The notes: generated by a model not told the origin, from the sequence alone. DNA of 44,578 nucleotides from JAXLVB01 sp044228045 (GCA_044228045.1 JBGAVQ010000009.1:1-44578), one strand, 5' to 3'. Shown: positions 29,764 to 38,272, counted from the stretch's first letter. Program-made: numbers and translations.

Positions 29764-32249
29764 GATAACCACTTTTTCTCGCCAAAAGCCATACCCAAAG
29801 TGGCAACTACCACCATCGTTGTAGAACTAATGGGCATCAGAATAGCGGCTACGATGGGCGACAAATCACCCGTGATGGCATACGAAAGTCCTATGCAGTT
29901 GTAAATTAGTGAGATAGCAAAGCTAATTTTGATAACCCGCAAGCCATAACGACTAAACCGTAAGAAATTAGGTAACCGATTTAGATAACTTGCTTCAAGA
30001 ATAGCATCGCTGGCGGGGGTAAAATGGATGGTGTTTTCAGTTACAGCAATGCCAACATCGGACTGTTGAAGTGCCCCAGCGTCGTTGAGTCCGTCGCCAA
30101 TCATCATTACCCGTTTGCCCTTTGCTTGGAGTGCCTTGATAAAATCTAATTTTTGTTGAGGCTGGCAATTAAAATGTAACGAATCGTGATTAAACCACTG
30201 CAGCAGATTGCGTCGTTCGGCAGAGCTATCACCTGATAATACAAAAAGCTCGTATTGGTTTTCGAGGTTGTGTACCATATCACTAATTCCAGTTCGATAA
30301 TGATTATTGAGGCTGAAATAACCCAAATAATTGCCATCAATTTCAATATGAACCATGGTTGAGGCCACATTTTGGGGAGATGTTGCTAAATTGTCGGTAA
30401 CAAACGTTGCCGAACCTACCCTAATATGATGTTGGTCAACAATGCCTTGTACACCTTTCCCCGAGATTTCTTGAAAATCTGCAACAGGCAAATACACCAG
30501 TTCGCCCAATAATCGCTTGATTTTTTGACTGAGGGGGTGTGTAGAGTGTCTTACTAACGATGAAATAAAAAGTTTTTGGAGTTCAGTAAGTGGAAGTGTG
30601 CCTACAAACTCTGGCATAGTTTCGCCAGCAGAAGTGAGCGTGCCTGTTTTATCAAAAACAATAGTATCGCACTGCGCCATTTGCTCAATTACCTCAGCAT
30701 TTTTGAGGTAAAAAAGGTTCTTCCCAAAAACTCTCAACCCACTCCCGAGCGCAAATGGATACGACAAAGCCAAGGCACAAGGGCAGGCTACAATCAATAT
30801 TGCCGTAAGGGCATTTAGCATTTTGTTAGAATCGACAAAATACCAATACACCGAAACCACCGTAGCTAATATCAATAAACCAATCGTGAAATACTTACCT
30901 ACTGCATCGGCAAAGGTTTTGAGGCGACTTTGTTGGTTTTTTGAGAATGTTTCGTTGTTCCAGAGCTGTGTCAGATAGCTTTGAGATACCTCTTTGAGTA
31001 CTTCTATTTCAAGAGATTCGCCTACTTGCCGCCCACCTGCATATAATAAATCGCCAGGGTGATGGGTTTCTAAATTGGACTCGCCAGTTACAAAACTATA
31101 ATCAATGTGTGCAATGCCTTTGTAAAGCATGCCGTCGGCAGGTATTAGCTCTTGATTGCGAACCAATATTTTATCGCCTTTTTGGAGCGAAGCCACAGGT
31201 ACTGACTCTTCGCCCCCAACAGCCTTGGGGCTGGACGAAAAGAGACGAGTTACGGCCAACGGAAAAAATGCTTTGTAGTCTCGCTCAAACGACAAAAAAT
31301 CATAAGTGCGCTGCTGAAACCATTTTCCAACTAACAACAAGAAAATCAAACCACTCAGCGAGTCAAAATACCCTGCACCATTTAAGAAAAGCACTTCATA
31401 AACCCCTCTAAAAAATGCCGTCAGAATCGCTAACAAGATAGGGGCATCGAGGTTGATACGGCGGGCTTTGAGGCTTGTCCAGACAGATACGAAGTATCCC
31501 CATCCTGAATAAAATACGGCAGGTATGGCTAATATAAGGCTCAAATAGCCAAATAAATTTTTGTAGGTAACTTCTTCCAAGCCAAGGTATTCTGGAAAAC
31601 TAAATATCATAATATTGCCCGCACAAAAACCAGCCACAGCAATACGAGTGAGCAAAGAACGATACGACGGGCGCAATTGTTCTTTGACTACGTCGTTGAG
31701 GCTAATGAGGGGCTCGTACCCAATAGAGGTAAGTAATTCGGCTACTTGCCGAAGCGTTGTGGTGGCTTGAGTAGCATTTGCAGACGCTTTATCTATCAAC
31801 TCATTCTTCGTTCCTTGTCCCTCACTTCTAAAGGTAACACTCACCTGTTTTTTTAAAAAATCTACCCTCGAAGTTTGAATCGCCGGATTGAGCCGATGCA
31901 GGTTTTCTAACAGCCACAAGCAGGAGCTACAATGGATAGCAGGCACATAAAAGGTAACTTTTGTAGTAGTATTGTTTTGAAAATCAATTAATTGAGTAAT
32001 GATTTCAGGATTGTCCAGAAAATCAAGACGAGTTATTTGAGGTGTTTGCCCGGGCGATGTATTAATAGTATAGTATTGGCAAAGCTGGTTGCTTTCCAAA
32101 ATCTCATAAACTGTTTTGCAACCTTCGCAGCAAAAATATTTATTCTCGAGACGAATGTCTTCGAGACGAATGTGGTCATCTGGGCAATGATTGCCGCAAT
32201 GGTAACAAGTCAAATCTTCTAAAACAGTGGTATCTTTGGTGAGGTTCAT
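29757..32249 (-). CDS. ccoI: CcoI (FixI), copper-exporting P1B-type ATPase for cbb3 assembly
   Basis: The product has 830 residues. The N-terminus carries a cysteine-rich metal-binding domain ('CYHCGNHCPDD', 'FCCEGCKTVYEIL'), then an HMA-type domain with CSSC ('AIHCSSCLWLLENLH'). The ATPase core has membrane segment CPC ('IVACPCALALSYPF'), phosphorylation motif D-K-T-G-T and 'MMIGDGLNDAGALQQSDVGIAV'. This domain order is that of CcoI/FixI, which loads copper for the cbb3 oxidase. It sits 13 kb from the cco operon but shares an intergenic region with an Fnr-type regulator. Confidence 0.92.
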   Translation of the reverse strand: MNLTKDTTVLEDLTCYHCGNHCPDDHIRLEDIRLENKYFCCEGCKTVYEILESNQLCQYYTINTSPGQTPQITRLDFLDNPEIITQLIDFQNNTTTKVTFYVPAIHCSSCLWLLENLHRLNPAIQTSRVDFLKKQVSVTFRSEGQGTKNELIDKASANATQATTTLRQVAELLTSIGYEPLISLNDVVKEQLRPSYRSLLTRIAVAGFCAGNIMIFSFPEYLGLEEVTYKNLFGYLSLILAIPAVFYSGWGYFVSVWTSLKARRINLDAPILLAILTAFFRGVYEVLFLNGAGYFDSLSGLIFLLLVGKWFQQRTYDFLSFERDYKAFFPLAVTRLFSSSPKAVGGEESVPVASLQKGDKILVRNQELIPADGMLYKGIAHIDYSFVTGESNLETHHPGDLLYAGGRQVGESLEIEVLKEVSQSYLTQLWNNETFSKNQQSRLKTFADAVGKYFTIGLLILATVVSVYWYFVDSNKMLNALTAILIVACPCALALSYPFALGSGLRVFGKNLFYLKNAEVIEQMAQCDTIVFDKTGTLTSAGETMPEFVGTLPLTELQKLFISSLVRHSTHPLSQKIKRLLGELVYLPVADFQEISGKGVQGIVDQHHIRVGSATFVTDNLATSPQNVASTMVHIEIDGNYLGYFSLNNHYRTGISDMVHNLENQYELFVLSGDSSAERRNLLQWFNHDSLHFNCQPQQKLDFIKALQAKGKRVMMIGDGLNDAGALQQSDVGIAVTENTIHFTPASDAILEASYLNRLPNFLRFSRYGLRVIKISFAISLIYNCIGLSYAITGDLSPIVAAILMPISSTTMVVVATLGMAFGEKKWLSY

Positions 32250-32321
32250 ATGCTTTTTATGATATTTGCAAAGGTCATCACTTTACCGATACTGACGGAT
32301 GACCAATAATAGTTTTGGAAA

Positions 32322-32365
32322 GTGACATATATCATTTTATAGAATGACGTAAAGTTGCAACTTTG
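32322..32365 (+). promoter_or_regulatory. Fnr-like site between ccoI and the Fnr-type gene
   Basis: GTGAC-ATAT-ATCAT (32322-32335, centre 32328.5) is a TGA-N6-TCA operator. CAACTTTG (32358-32365) is a -7-like box with its end 36.5 bases from the centre for the rightward fnr gene. For ccoI, leftward, a weaker GACCTTTG box lies at 32276-32269. A 14-base palindrome AAAGTTGCAACTTT (32351-32364) overlaps the rightward box. The site may give autoregulation plus control of ccoI. Confidence 0.5.
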
Positions 32366-32394
32366 ACCCACAAAATCCTCAAAACACCACCCAC

Positions 32395-33099
32395 ATGAAA
32401 CCACAAGCTTTTCCTGAATGCGCTACTTGTAATTGCCGTGTTCAGTCGTTGCTCAAGAACTGCGCTATGGAGGAATTAGAAAGTATTTCTTCGAACAAAT
32501 GCTTTAATACTTATAAAAAAGGACAAGTGATTTTTCACGAGGGCAATCGTCCATTTGGGCTCTTTTGTGTGTACGAAGGAAAGGTAAAAGTGAGTCGAAT
32601 GAATGCCGAAGGCAAAGAGCAGATCATTCGCCTTGCTAAACAGGGCGATACCTTGGGTTATCGTTCATTGATTGAAAACGCAAAATATTCTGCCTCAGCC
32701 ATTGCCTTAGACGAAACCCGGGCGTGTTTTATTCCAGCATCAGACTTCAACAAGTTAGTTGACAATAATGTAAAAGTGGCAAGTGACTTAATGAAAATGT
32801 TGGCAAAAGCCCTTGGCGAATCACAAGACCGCATGATTCACATGGCTACCAAACCCGTGCGAGAACGCCTGGCGGAGGCATTGTTGTTACTAAAAAGCAC
32901 CTATCAGCAACCTAACGAAGAAAAATTTACGATTTCCATCTCTCGTGAAGACCTCGCTGCCATTGTAGGAACAGCCAAAGAGACCGTCATTCGCTTTCTT
33001 TCTGAATTTAAAGACGAAGGCATCGTAACTACACATGGCAGTAGTATTACTCTTGAAAAGCCAGATAAGCTGGTTAAAATCAGCAGTTTATATGACTAA
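32395..33099 (+). CDS. Fnr-type Crp/Fnr regulator with N-terminal cysteines
   Basis: The product has 234 residues. The N-terminus has cysteines C9, C12, C14 and C23 ('PECATCNCRVQSLLKNC'), as expected for an iron-sulfur oxygen sensor of the Fnr class, followed by a cyclic-nucleotide-fold domain with 'GDTLGYRSLIENAKYSASAIA' and a winged helix. The helix-turn-helix is 'SREDLAAIVGTAKETVIRFL', with the E-T-V-x-R recognition pattern shared with the other regulator of the window. It is the best candidate for binding the TGA-N6-TCA sites of the nos, cco and ccoI promoters. Direct evidence for a cluster is not available from sequence. Confidence 0.88.
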   Translation: MKPQAFPECATCNCRVQSLLKNCAMEELESISSNKCFNTYKKGQVIFHEGNRPFGLFCVYEGKVKVSRMNAEGKEQIIRLAKQGDTLGYRSLIENAKYSASAIALDETRACFIPASDFNKLVDNNVKVASDLMKMLAKALGESQDRMIHMATKPVRERLAEALLLLKSTYQQPNEEKFTISISREDLAAIVGTAKETVIRFLSEFKDEGIVTTHGSSITLEKPDKLVKISSLYD

Positions 33100-33224
33100 T
33101 TAGCCAGGTGCTGTTTTGTGAAAAACAGGTAGAATTTGAGTGTCACTCCACTCGATGACTTTTATCATTTCACTCCTCAACCAACTTTTTTACCTTAGCG
33201 TCCATATTCTGAACAGAGGTAATT

Positions 33225-33590
33225 ATGCTTGATACTGAAAAGAAAATATTAGCCAAAGGCACAGAGCTTTATTTCAATGGAGGTGAGTTTCTGTATCGTA
33301 GAGAACATGAGGCGGACTATGTTTTTTATCTGAAAGACGGAGCTGTCGAGGTGATTGACCAGTTTGAAGTTGCTTACCGCATTAAAGGATGCCGGTGCTT
33401 TTTGGGCTTGCACGAAATTATATTAGATAAAAAACACGAAGAGTCAGTAAAAATAGCAGAACCATCTATTTTACTGGCTTTTGATAAAGCACTCATTGCC
33501 AAGATTATGCACAGCCACGAGCGTGCTCGCAGGTATTTTATGCTCAAAATGTGCGACCATTTGGCCGTAATGAGCAAAAGCTTTGAATAA
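33225..33590 (+). CDS. stand-alone cyclic-nucleotide-fold (cNMP-like) protein
   Basis: The product has 121 residues resembling the sensor domain of Crp/Fnr proteins ('GTELYFNGGEFLYRREHEADYVFYLKDGAVEVIDQ', 'LLAFDKALIAKIMHSHERA') without a DNA-binding domain. The conserved PBC phosphate-binding residues are not evident, so nucleotide binding is doubtful. It follows the Fnr-type gene by 125 bases and its stop directly abuts the stop of the convergent DUF4230 gene. Confidence 0.65.
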   Translation: MLDTEKKILAKGTELYFNGGEFLYRREHEADYVFYLKDGAVEVIDQFEVAYRIKGCRCFLGLHEIILDKKHEESVKIAEPSILLAFDKALIAKIMHSHERARRYFMLKMCDHLAVMSKSFE

Positions 33591-34205
33591 TTATTCTTCC
33601 AACAGTTTTTCGGGCGCAGGTGGCAATCTAAATTCTACCTTCCAACCCATTGTATCGCCTAACTGATTTAGTAGCAGATGCACTTGTCGTGTAGCTACAT
33701 TTGGCAGCTCCGAAGCTACGGCTTTGTTGTGAATAGTCTGCTTTGCATCCGAAAACAACTTGGTGTATTCTTCTTTGTTGAATTTATTGAACCAACCTTG
33801 ATCCATGTCGTAGATGTTATAGTCCGAATCTATCGAAAGTATCTCAGGTTCAGGTAGTTCTTCAATCACCATGCGGCGAGTGCCTTCTACCCAGCGCATT
33901 TTTACTTTGGCAAAATCATAGCCGACCAGCACCTTTGCTTTGGCCACAATGAGGGCCTTTTTTGAGCCTGTTTTCAATCCAAAAAATAGCTCTTTCTTGT
34001 CGTTGTAGTCATAAATCTCCGAAAAATGCCCTTCGGCCAGCACTACTTTAAATACCTTCTCAATCCGCTCCAGCAGCACAGTTGATTCTTTTACAATCTC
34101 TTTTTGCTGATTTCCACGCATTCGATTTAGCCACATGGCCACACCAAAGCCAGCTACTACACTAACAATAATGATAAATATGATGAGTATTGATTCCATT
34201 CTCAA
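33591..34205 (-). CDS. DUF4230 membrane-anchored protein
   Basis: The product has 204 residues with an N-terminal membrane anchor ('ILIIFIIIVSVVAGFGVAMWL') and a DUF4230-like domain ('LERIEKVFKVVLAEGHFSEIYDYNDKKE', 'KALIVAKAKVLVGYDFAKVKM', 'PEPEILSIDSDYNIYDMDQGWF'). ATG 34199 is an alternative start. Members are widespread in Bacteroidota and of unknown function. The gene is convergent with the cNMP-like gene and divergent from the symporter. Confidence 0.75.
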   Translation of the reverse strand: MRMESILIIFIIIVSVVAGFGVAMWLNRMRGNQQKEIVKESTVLLERIEKVFKVVLAEGHFSEIYDYNDKKELFFGLKTGSKKALIVAKAKVLVGYDFAKVKMRWVEGTRRMVIEELPEPEILSIDSDYNIYDMDQGWFNKFNKEEYTKLFSDAKQTIHNKAVASELPNVATRQVHLLLNQLGDTMGWKVEFRLPPAPEKLLEE

Positions 34206-34394
34206 TAAAATTTTGGGTTGAAGCCTATTGGCTTCCTGAATATTTGGTAAGTTTGAGGAAATTTACTGAAAAATTGTGTTTTCCGATAAGATAATAATAC
34301 TTTTTCAGTAACACTTTTGTGAAAGATGGCTTTTAATGCTGTTAATTATTGGCCAAAACCTGAAACTTAACCCTGTAAACCACTAACCACATCC

Positions 34395-36014
34395 ATGAAA
34401 CAACAGCTTCACAGCATCGACTACTTAGTATTTTTATTTTATTTTCTGGTAGTAGCTTTTTATGGTTATTACATTTATAAAAAGAAAAAAGCGAAAGAAA
34501 CCAATACGCAAGATTTCTTTTTGGCAGAGGGTTCACTTACTTGGTGGGCAATTGGTGCATCACTCATTGCCTCTAACATTTCTGCTGAGCAGATGATTGG
34601 CATGTCGGGCAACGGTTTTTCAATGGGGTTGGGTATTTCAACTTATGAGTGGATGGCCGCTGCAACGCTTATCATAGTGGCGATATTTTTTATGCCCATT
34701 TATTTAAAAAATAAAATATCAACCATGCCGCAGTTTTTGAGCCAACGTTACAACAAAACGGTGAGTTTGGTCATGGCAATTTTTTGGCTGATACTATATA
34801 TAGTAGTTAATCTAACGGCAATACTTTATTTGGGTGCTTTGGCCGTTTCCGAAATCTCAGGTATTGGTTTCTATACTTGTATGATTTTATTAGCCGTTTT
34901 TGCCATCATCATTACAATCGGCGGTATGAAGGTAATAGGTTATACGGACGTAATTCAAGTGTTTTTCTTAATAATTGGTGGTCTTGCGGCCACCTATATA
35001 GCCGTAACCATGATATCGGGCATTGGTGGCCTGGAAGGTGTACAAAAAGGCTTACAGTTTATGACCCAAAATCATGACGATCATTTTCACATGATATATC
35101 CAAAAGGTAATCCAAATTATATGTCGCTTCCTGGGCTTACCGTGCTGTTTGGTGGTATGTGGATTGTAAATTTGAACTATTGGGGTTGTAATCAATATAT
35201 TACGCAACGTGCACTTGGTGCTGACTTGAACACCGCTCGAAAGGGTCTGCTTTTTGCTGCTTTTTTGAAATTGCTAATGCCAGTAATTGTAACATTACCC
35301 GGTATTGCCGCTTATGTAATGTATCAAAAAGGTATGTTTCAAGCAGATATGTTGAAAAATGGCGTTTTTGACCAAGACAGAGCCTATCCTGTATTGCTAA
35401 ATTTATTGCCGATTGGCCTCAAAGGGCTTTCATTTGCAGCACTTACAGCAGCTGTAGTTGCATCGCTTGCGGGTAAGGCCAATAGTATTTCTACTATTTT
35501 CACCTTAGATGTATTCAGACCCTATTTCGCAAAAGACATGAGCGAAAAGAAATTGGTATGGGTAGGCCGAATTGTGATTGTAATCGCCATGATTTTGGCC
35601 ATTGTGGTTTCTCCTTTTATGGGAATTGACAAAAAAGGCGGTTTTCAATTTATTCAAGAAATGACAGGCTTACTTTCACCAGGTATATTTGCCGCTTTCA
35701 TAATGGGTTTCTTTTGGAAAAGAACTAACTCCGCTGGTGCGTTTTTTGCCATTGTAGGTGGTTTTTTAATTGCGCTTTCAATGCACAATAACTGGCTGCC
35801 CGGTGCAGACTGGTCGCAAGTGCCGTTCCTTGATCGTATGGGCTGGGTATTCCTTGTTTGTGTAGTGGTAATGTTTGTGTTAAGCATTGTGCTACCAGAC
35901 GAAAAGAAAGGCTTAGTAATAGACGCATCTATGTTTAAAGTAGATAAAGTTTTTGCGATAGGTGCTTCCATCGTTTTTGCTATCTTGTTAACACTTTATA
36001 CCGTGTTTTGGTAA
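34395..36014 (+). CDS. sodium/solute symporter (SSS family)
   Basis: The product has 539 residues with about 13 to 14 membrane helices. Family signatures include 'SLTWWAIGASLIASNISAEQMIGMSGNGF' (sodium-site helix), 'YWGCNQYITQRALGADLNTARKGLLFAAFLKL', and 'LSFAALTAAVVASLAGKANSISTIFTLD'. It resembles SGLT-type sugar transporters of Bacteroidota, so a sugar or related neutral substrate is likely. It stands as a single gene ended by a strong terminator. Confidence 0.88.
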   Translation: MKQQLHSIDYLVFLFYFLVVAFYGYYIYKKKKAKETNTQDFFLAEGSLTWWAIGASLIASNISAEQMIGMSGNGFSMGLGISTYEWMAAATLIIVAIFFMPIYLKNKISTMPQFLSQRYNKTVSLVMAIFWLILYIVVNLTAILYLGALAVSEISGIGFYTCMILLAVFAIIITIGGMKVIGYTDVIQVFFLIIGGLAATYIAVTMISGIGGLEGVQKGLQFMTQNHDDHFHMIYPKGNPNYMSLPGLTVLFGGMWIVNLNYWGCNQYITQRALGADLNTARKGLLFAAFLKLLMPVIVTLPGIAAYVMYQKGMFQADMLKNGVFDQDRAYPVLLNLLPIGLKGLSFAALTAAVVASLAGKANSISTIFTLDVFRPYFAKDMSEKKLVWVGRIVIVIAMILAIVVSPFMGIDKKGGFQFIQEMTGLLSPGIFAAFIMGFFWKRTNSAGAFFAIVGGFLIALSMHNNWLPGADWSQVPFLDRMGWVFLVCVVVMFVLSIVLPDEKKGLVIDASMFKVDKVFAIGASIVFAILLTLYTVFW

Positions 36015-36043
36015 AATGTAAAGTGCTTTATAGCGATGCTATA

Positions 36044-36094
36044 CAATCGGATGGTTATTTTTGCACCGGCAAAGTAACCATCCGATTGTTTTTT
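36044..36094 (+). terminator. strong intrinsic terminator after the symporter
   Basis: CAATCGGATGGTTA (36044-36057) and TAACCATCCGATTG (36075-36088) pair perfectly over 14 bases, with an inner TTTGC/GCAAA stem, and are followed by six T bases. Confidence 0.92.
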
Positions 36095-36102
36095 GTAGAA
36101 TC

Positions 36103-36570
36103 ATGAAAAAAATAATATCCTTATTGTTGATTTTTAGTGTAATAGTCGGCTGTTCCAAAGACGAAGTCGCCAAGCCTAAAATAGTAGGAAAATGGCGGTT
36201 TGCTGGGTATTTGGTCGAAAATAAGTTAGATGTTTTTAACCTTACTTTCCCAGCCTATTTTGTAAACTTAGAGCTTACTGACACGCCGAACACTACTTCT
36301 ACTGGTGGTTACCAAGCTCAAGGGCAAGCGCCTATCAATACCTACACCGCTACATATAAATACGATGAAAGTGCTGGAAACCAAGGTTCTATGAGAGTTA
36401 ATGACATGGCAGCTACTTTGTTGCCAGGTGCCAAGGATGCCATGGACTACGAAGCCAAGTATTTGGAACGACTCAAAAATGCCGTGCGTTTTGATGTGTC
36501 CAATCCTCAAAAACTATACATTTACATAAGCGCACCCCAAGGCGAAGTGCTGGTTTATGAGCGGATTTAA
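36103..36570 (+). CDS. small lipoprotein of unknown function
   Basis: The product has 155 residues from ATG 36103, with a lipobox ('LLIFSVIVGC', Cys16). The rest is a lipocalin-like or META-type soluble domain: 'IVGKWRFAGYLVEN', 'FVNLELTDTPNTTSTGGYQAQGQAP', and 'YIYISAPQGEVLVYERI'. An upstream in-frame ATG at 36061 falls inside the terminator and was rejected. No family is recognised. Its 3' end overlaps the miaA start by 14 bases. Confidence 0.7.
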   Translation: MKKIISLLLIFSVIVGCSKDEVAKPKIVGKWRFAGYLVENKLDVFNLTFPAYFVNLELTDTPNTTSTGGYQAQGQAPINTYTATYKYDESAGNQGSMRVNDMAATLLPGAKDAMDYEAKYLERLKNAVRFDVSNPQKLYIYISAPQGEVLVYERI

Positions 36571-37558
36571 AGAGCAAAGCCCCCTAAGTCCCGGAAGGGG
36601 CTCAACCCTCCTCATTATAGCTGGTCCCACGGCCGTAGGCAAAACAGCCCTGTGTGTACGCTTGGCAAAGCTATTGAATACCGACATTATTTCGGCAGAT
36701 TCTCGGCAATTTTACCGTGAACTCAGCATCGGCACAGCCAAACCGTCAGTTGGAGAAATGCAAGGAATTCGACATCATTTCATTGATTCTCACTCAATTA
36801 GCGAGTATTACAGCGCAGGAGATTTTGAGCGAGACTGCCTCCAATTGTTAGAAGAACTATTCAAAACTAAGGAGGTTGTTATTTTAACGGGCGGTTCTGG
36901 CATGTTTATTAAAGCAATTACCGACGGGCTTGACGAAATGCCAGAAGCCCCTCTTGCTTTACGAGAACAATTAGAAGAACGAGCCGAAAAAGAAGGATTG
37001 GCTGTATTAGCCACCGAATTGCAGCAACTTGACCCCGCTTACTACCAAGAAGTAGATAAACAAAACCATCAGCGCATCGTGCGAGCCTTGGAGGTTTGTT
37101 TGAGTACAGGAAAACCCTTTTCAAGTTTCCGAAAATCAGAGAAAGTTCAACGCCCCTTTCGGATGCTCAAAATTTGCATAGACCGACCAAGAGAAGAACT
37201 CTACGCCCGCATAGATGCCCGTATGGATGCCATGTTGGCCCAAGGATTAGTAGCCGAAGCCCAGTCGCTGATGGCTTACCGAAACCACAATGCCTTGCAA
37301 ACGGTCGGATATAAAGAAGTATTTGAATACTTAGATGGTACTTACGATTATGCCGAAATGGTTCGTTTGCTCAAACGGAATTCTCGTCGCTACGCCAAGC
37401 GGCAATTGACGTGGTTCCGAAATCAAGATGAATTTGAGTGGTTTGAGGCCGAAGATGAATTAAAATTATTGGAATACCTTGACTTGCAAGGGGTAAGCTA
37501 TATGCCCCTTGTGAAATTCCTCCTTGGAGGGGTAGGGGTGGGTAAGAGTAAGGGATGA
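36557..37558 (+). CDS. miaA: tRNA dimethylallyltransferase MiaA
   Basis: The product has 333 residues. It has the P-loop 'IAGPTAVGKTALCVRLAKLL', 'ISADSRQFYRELSIGTAKPS', 'GIRHHFIDSHSISEYYSAGDFERDC', 'ILTGGSGMFIKAITDGLDEMP', 'QNHQRIVRALEVCLSTGKPFS', 'LQTVGYKEVFEYL' and 'RYAKRQLTWFRNQDEFEWF'. It adds the isopentenyl group to A37 of tRNAs that read UNN codons. The extra N-terminal residues (about 2-18) and the C-terminal 'VKFLLGGVGVGKSKG' are both encoded by GC-rich repeat sequence and are probably not part of the ancestral enzyme. Confidence 0.94.
   Translation: MSGFKEQSPLSPGRGSTLLIIAGPTAVGKTALCVRLAKLLNTDIISADSRQFYRELSIGTAKPSVGEMQGIRHHFIDSHSISEYYSAGDFERDCLQLLEELFKTKEVVILTGGSGMFIKAITDGLDEMPEAPLALREQLEERAEKEGLAVLATELQQLDPAYYQEVDKQNHQRIVRALEVCLSTGKPFSSFRKSEKVQRPFRMLKICIDRPREELYARIDARMDAMLAQGLVAEAQSLMAYRNHNALQTVGYKEVFEYLDGTYDYAEMVRLLKRNSRRYAKRQLTWFRNQDEFEWFEAEDELKLLEYLDLQGVSYMPLVKFLLGGVGVGKSKG
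36578..36602. repeat. GC-rich palindromic repeat at the miaA 5' end
   Basis: AGCCCCCT and AAGGGGCT form an imperfect stem around AAGTCCCGG. The tract is read as codons of the MiaA N-terminal extension. Confidence 0.45.
37515..37543. repeat. GC-rich repeat at the miaA 3' end
   Basis: The tract runs CCTCCTTGGAGGGG then TAGGGGTGGGT, a C-rich/G-rich pattern of the kind found between genes in Cytophagales. It is translated here into the glycine-rich MiaA tail. Confidence 0.5.
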
Positions 37559-37564
37559 AAAAAC

Positions 37565-37852
37565 TCACAACGAAAGATATGCCTCTATACCTCCTTCGAG
37601 ATTGTGAACATGCTTAAATCCTTTTTTAACAAGAACCTTCACCGCAATACCACTCAGCAAGCCTGTGCCACAAACCAAGATAAGCTTTTGGTTTTGAAGG
37701 TGTTCTATTTGGCCAATACGAAGTAAAAGCTCATCCATTGGTAGGTGAATACCCCCCAAATTAAAATCCTCAAACTCGCTGGGCGTGCGTACGTCCACAA
37801 GATTGAGGATTTCTTTGTTATCTAAACGATATTTGAATTCTTCGGCTGACAC
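37565..37852 (-). CDS. rhodanese-domain protein
   Basis: The product is a single rhodanese domain of 95 residues: 'LVDVRTPSEFEDFNLGGIHLP', active-site cysteine in 'ILVCGTGLLSG', and 'VHNLEGGIEAYLSL'. Sulfurtransferase or phosphate/sulfide carrier activity is the family role. It is paralogous to the protein encoded at 37979-38272 and lies after it on the same strand. Confidence 0.85.
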   Translation of the reverse strand: MSAEEFKYRLDNKEILNLVDVRTPSEFEDFNLGGIHLPMDELLLRIGQIEHLQNQKLILVCGTGLLSGIAVKVLVKKGFKHVHNLEGGIEAYLSL

Positions 37853-37936
37853 AGGGCTGGAGAAGTAGGAATTATGAAGTAAGAGGCATGAACGGGGTCG
37901 CCCGTACGGTAGAAAATAATTTTCTGCAGTCCACCT

Positions 37937-37972
37937 GACTTATGACTTTCCGACTTGCTCGACTTATGACTT
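37937..37972. repeat. GACTTATGACTT dispersed repeat
   Basis: Two copies of GACTTATGACTT (37937-37948 and 37961-37972) are separated by CGACTT. The same 12-mer occurs at 26028-26039 in the larger repeat cluster. It sits between the two rhodanese genes. Confidence 0.6.
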
Positions 37973-37978
37973 CTTTGA

Positions 37979-38272
37979 CTACAACTCATTCCAAGCTAAT
38001 GTGCCACCAATTACGTTACGAACATTAGTAAACCCTTCACTCTCTAAAAAACGTTGTGCTTGGCCACTTCTGTTACCAGAACGGCACATTACTATCACTT
38101 CTTGATCTTTCCAGTCTTCAATTTCTTCTACACGGTCAGGCAATTCGTGCAAGGGAATCAACATGGCTCCCAAGTTGAATTCTTCATATTCATCTTCACG
38201 GCGTACATCCAAAAAATTAAATGATTCGTTGTTATTGAGTCGTTCTTTGAGTTCTACTACGGTAATGTCCAT
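37979..38272 (-). CDS. rhodanese-domain protein
   Basis: The product has 97 residues from ATG 38272; the longer frame to 38344 would overlap the next gene and lacks domain content. It has 'LDVRREDEYEEFNLGAMLIPLHELP', a canonical active loop C-R-S-G-N-R-S ('VIVMCRSGNRSGQAQRFL') and 'NVIGGTLAWNEL'. It looks fully active. Its partner rhodanese downstream has a more divergent active loop. Confidence 0.88.
   Translation of the reverse strand: MDITVVELKERLNNNESFNFLDVRREDEYEEFNLGAMLIPLHELPDRVEEIEDWKDQEVIVMCRSGNRSGQAQRFLESEGFTNVRNVIGGTLAWNEL

Noticed and set aside
32273..32304. GGTCATC...GATGACC inverted repeat between ccoI and fnr as an operator
   Set aside because: The 18-base spacing is too long for one dimer and the match could be chance. 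The TGA-N6-TCA site explains control better.
33111..33128. CTGTTTT/AAAACAG hairpin after the Fnr-type gene as a terminator
   Set aside because: There is no following T-tract and the stem is AT-rich.
37500..37558. P-loop (GGVGVGKS) at the MiaA C-terminus
   Set aside because: It is encoded by a repeat tract and sits outside any fold. The real P-loop is GPTAVGKT at the N-terminus.
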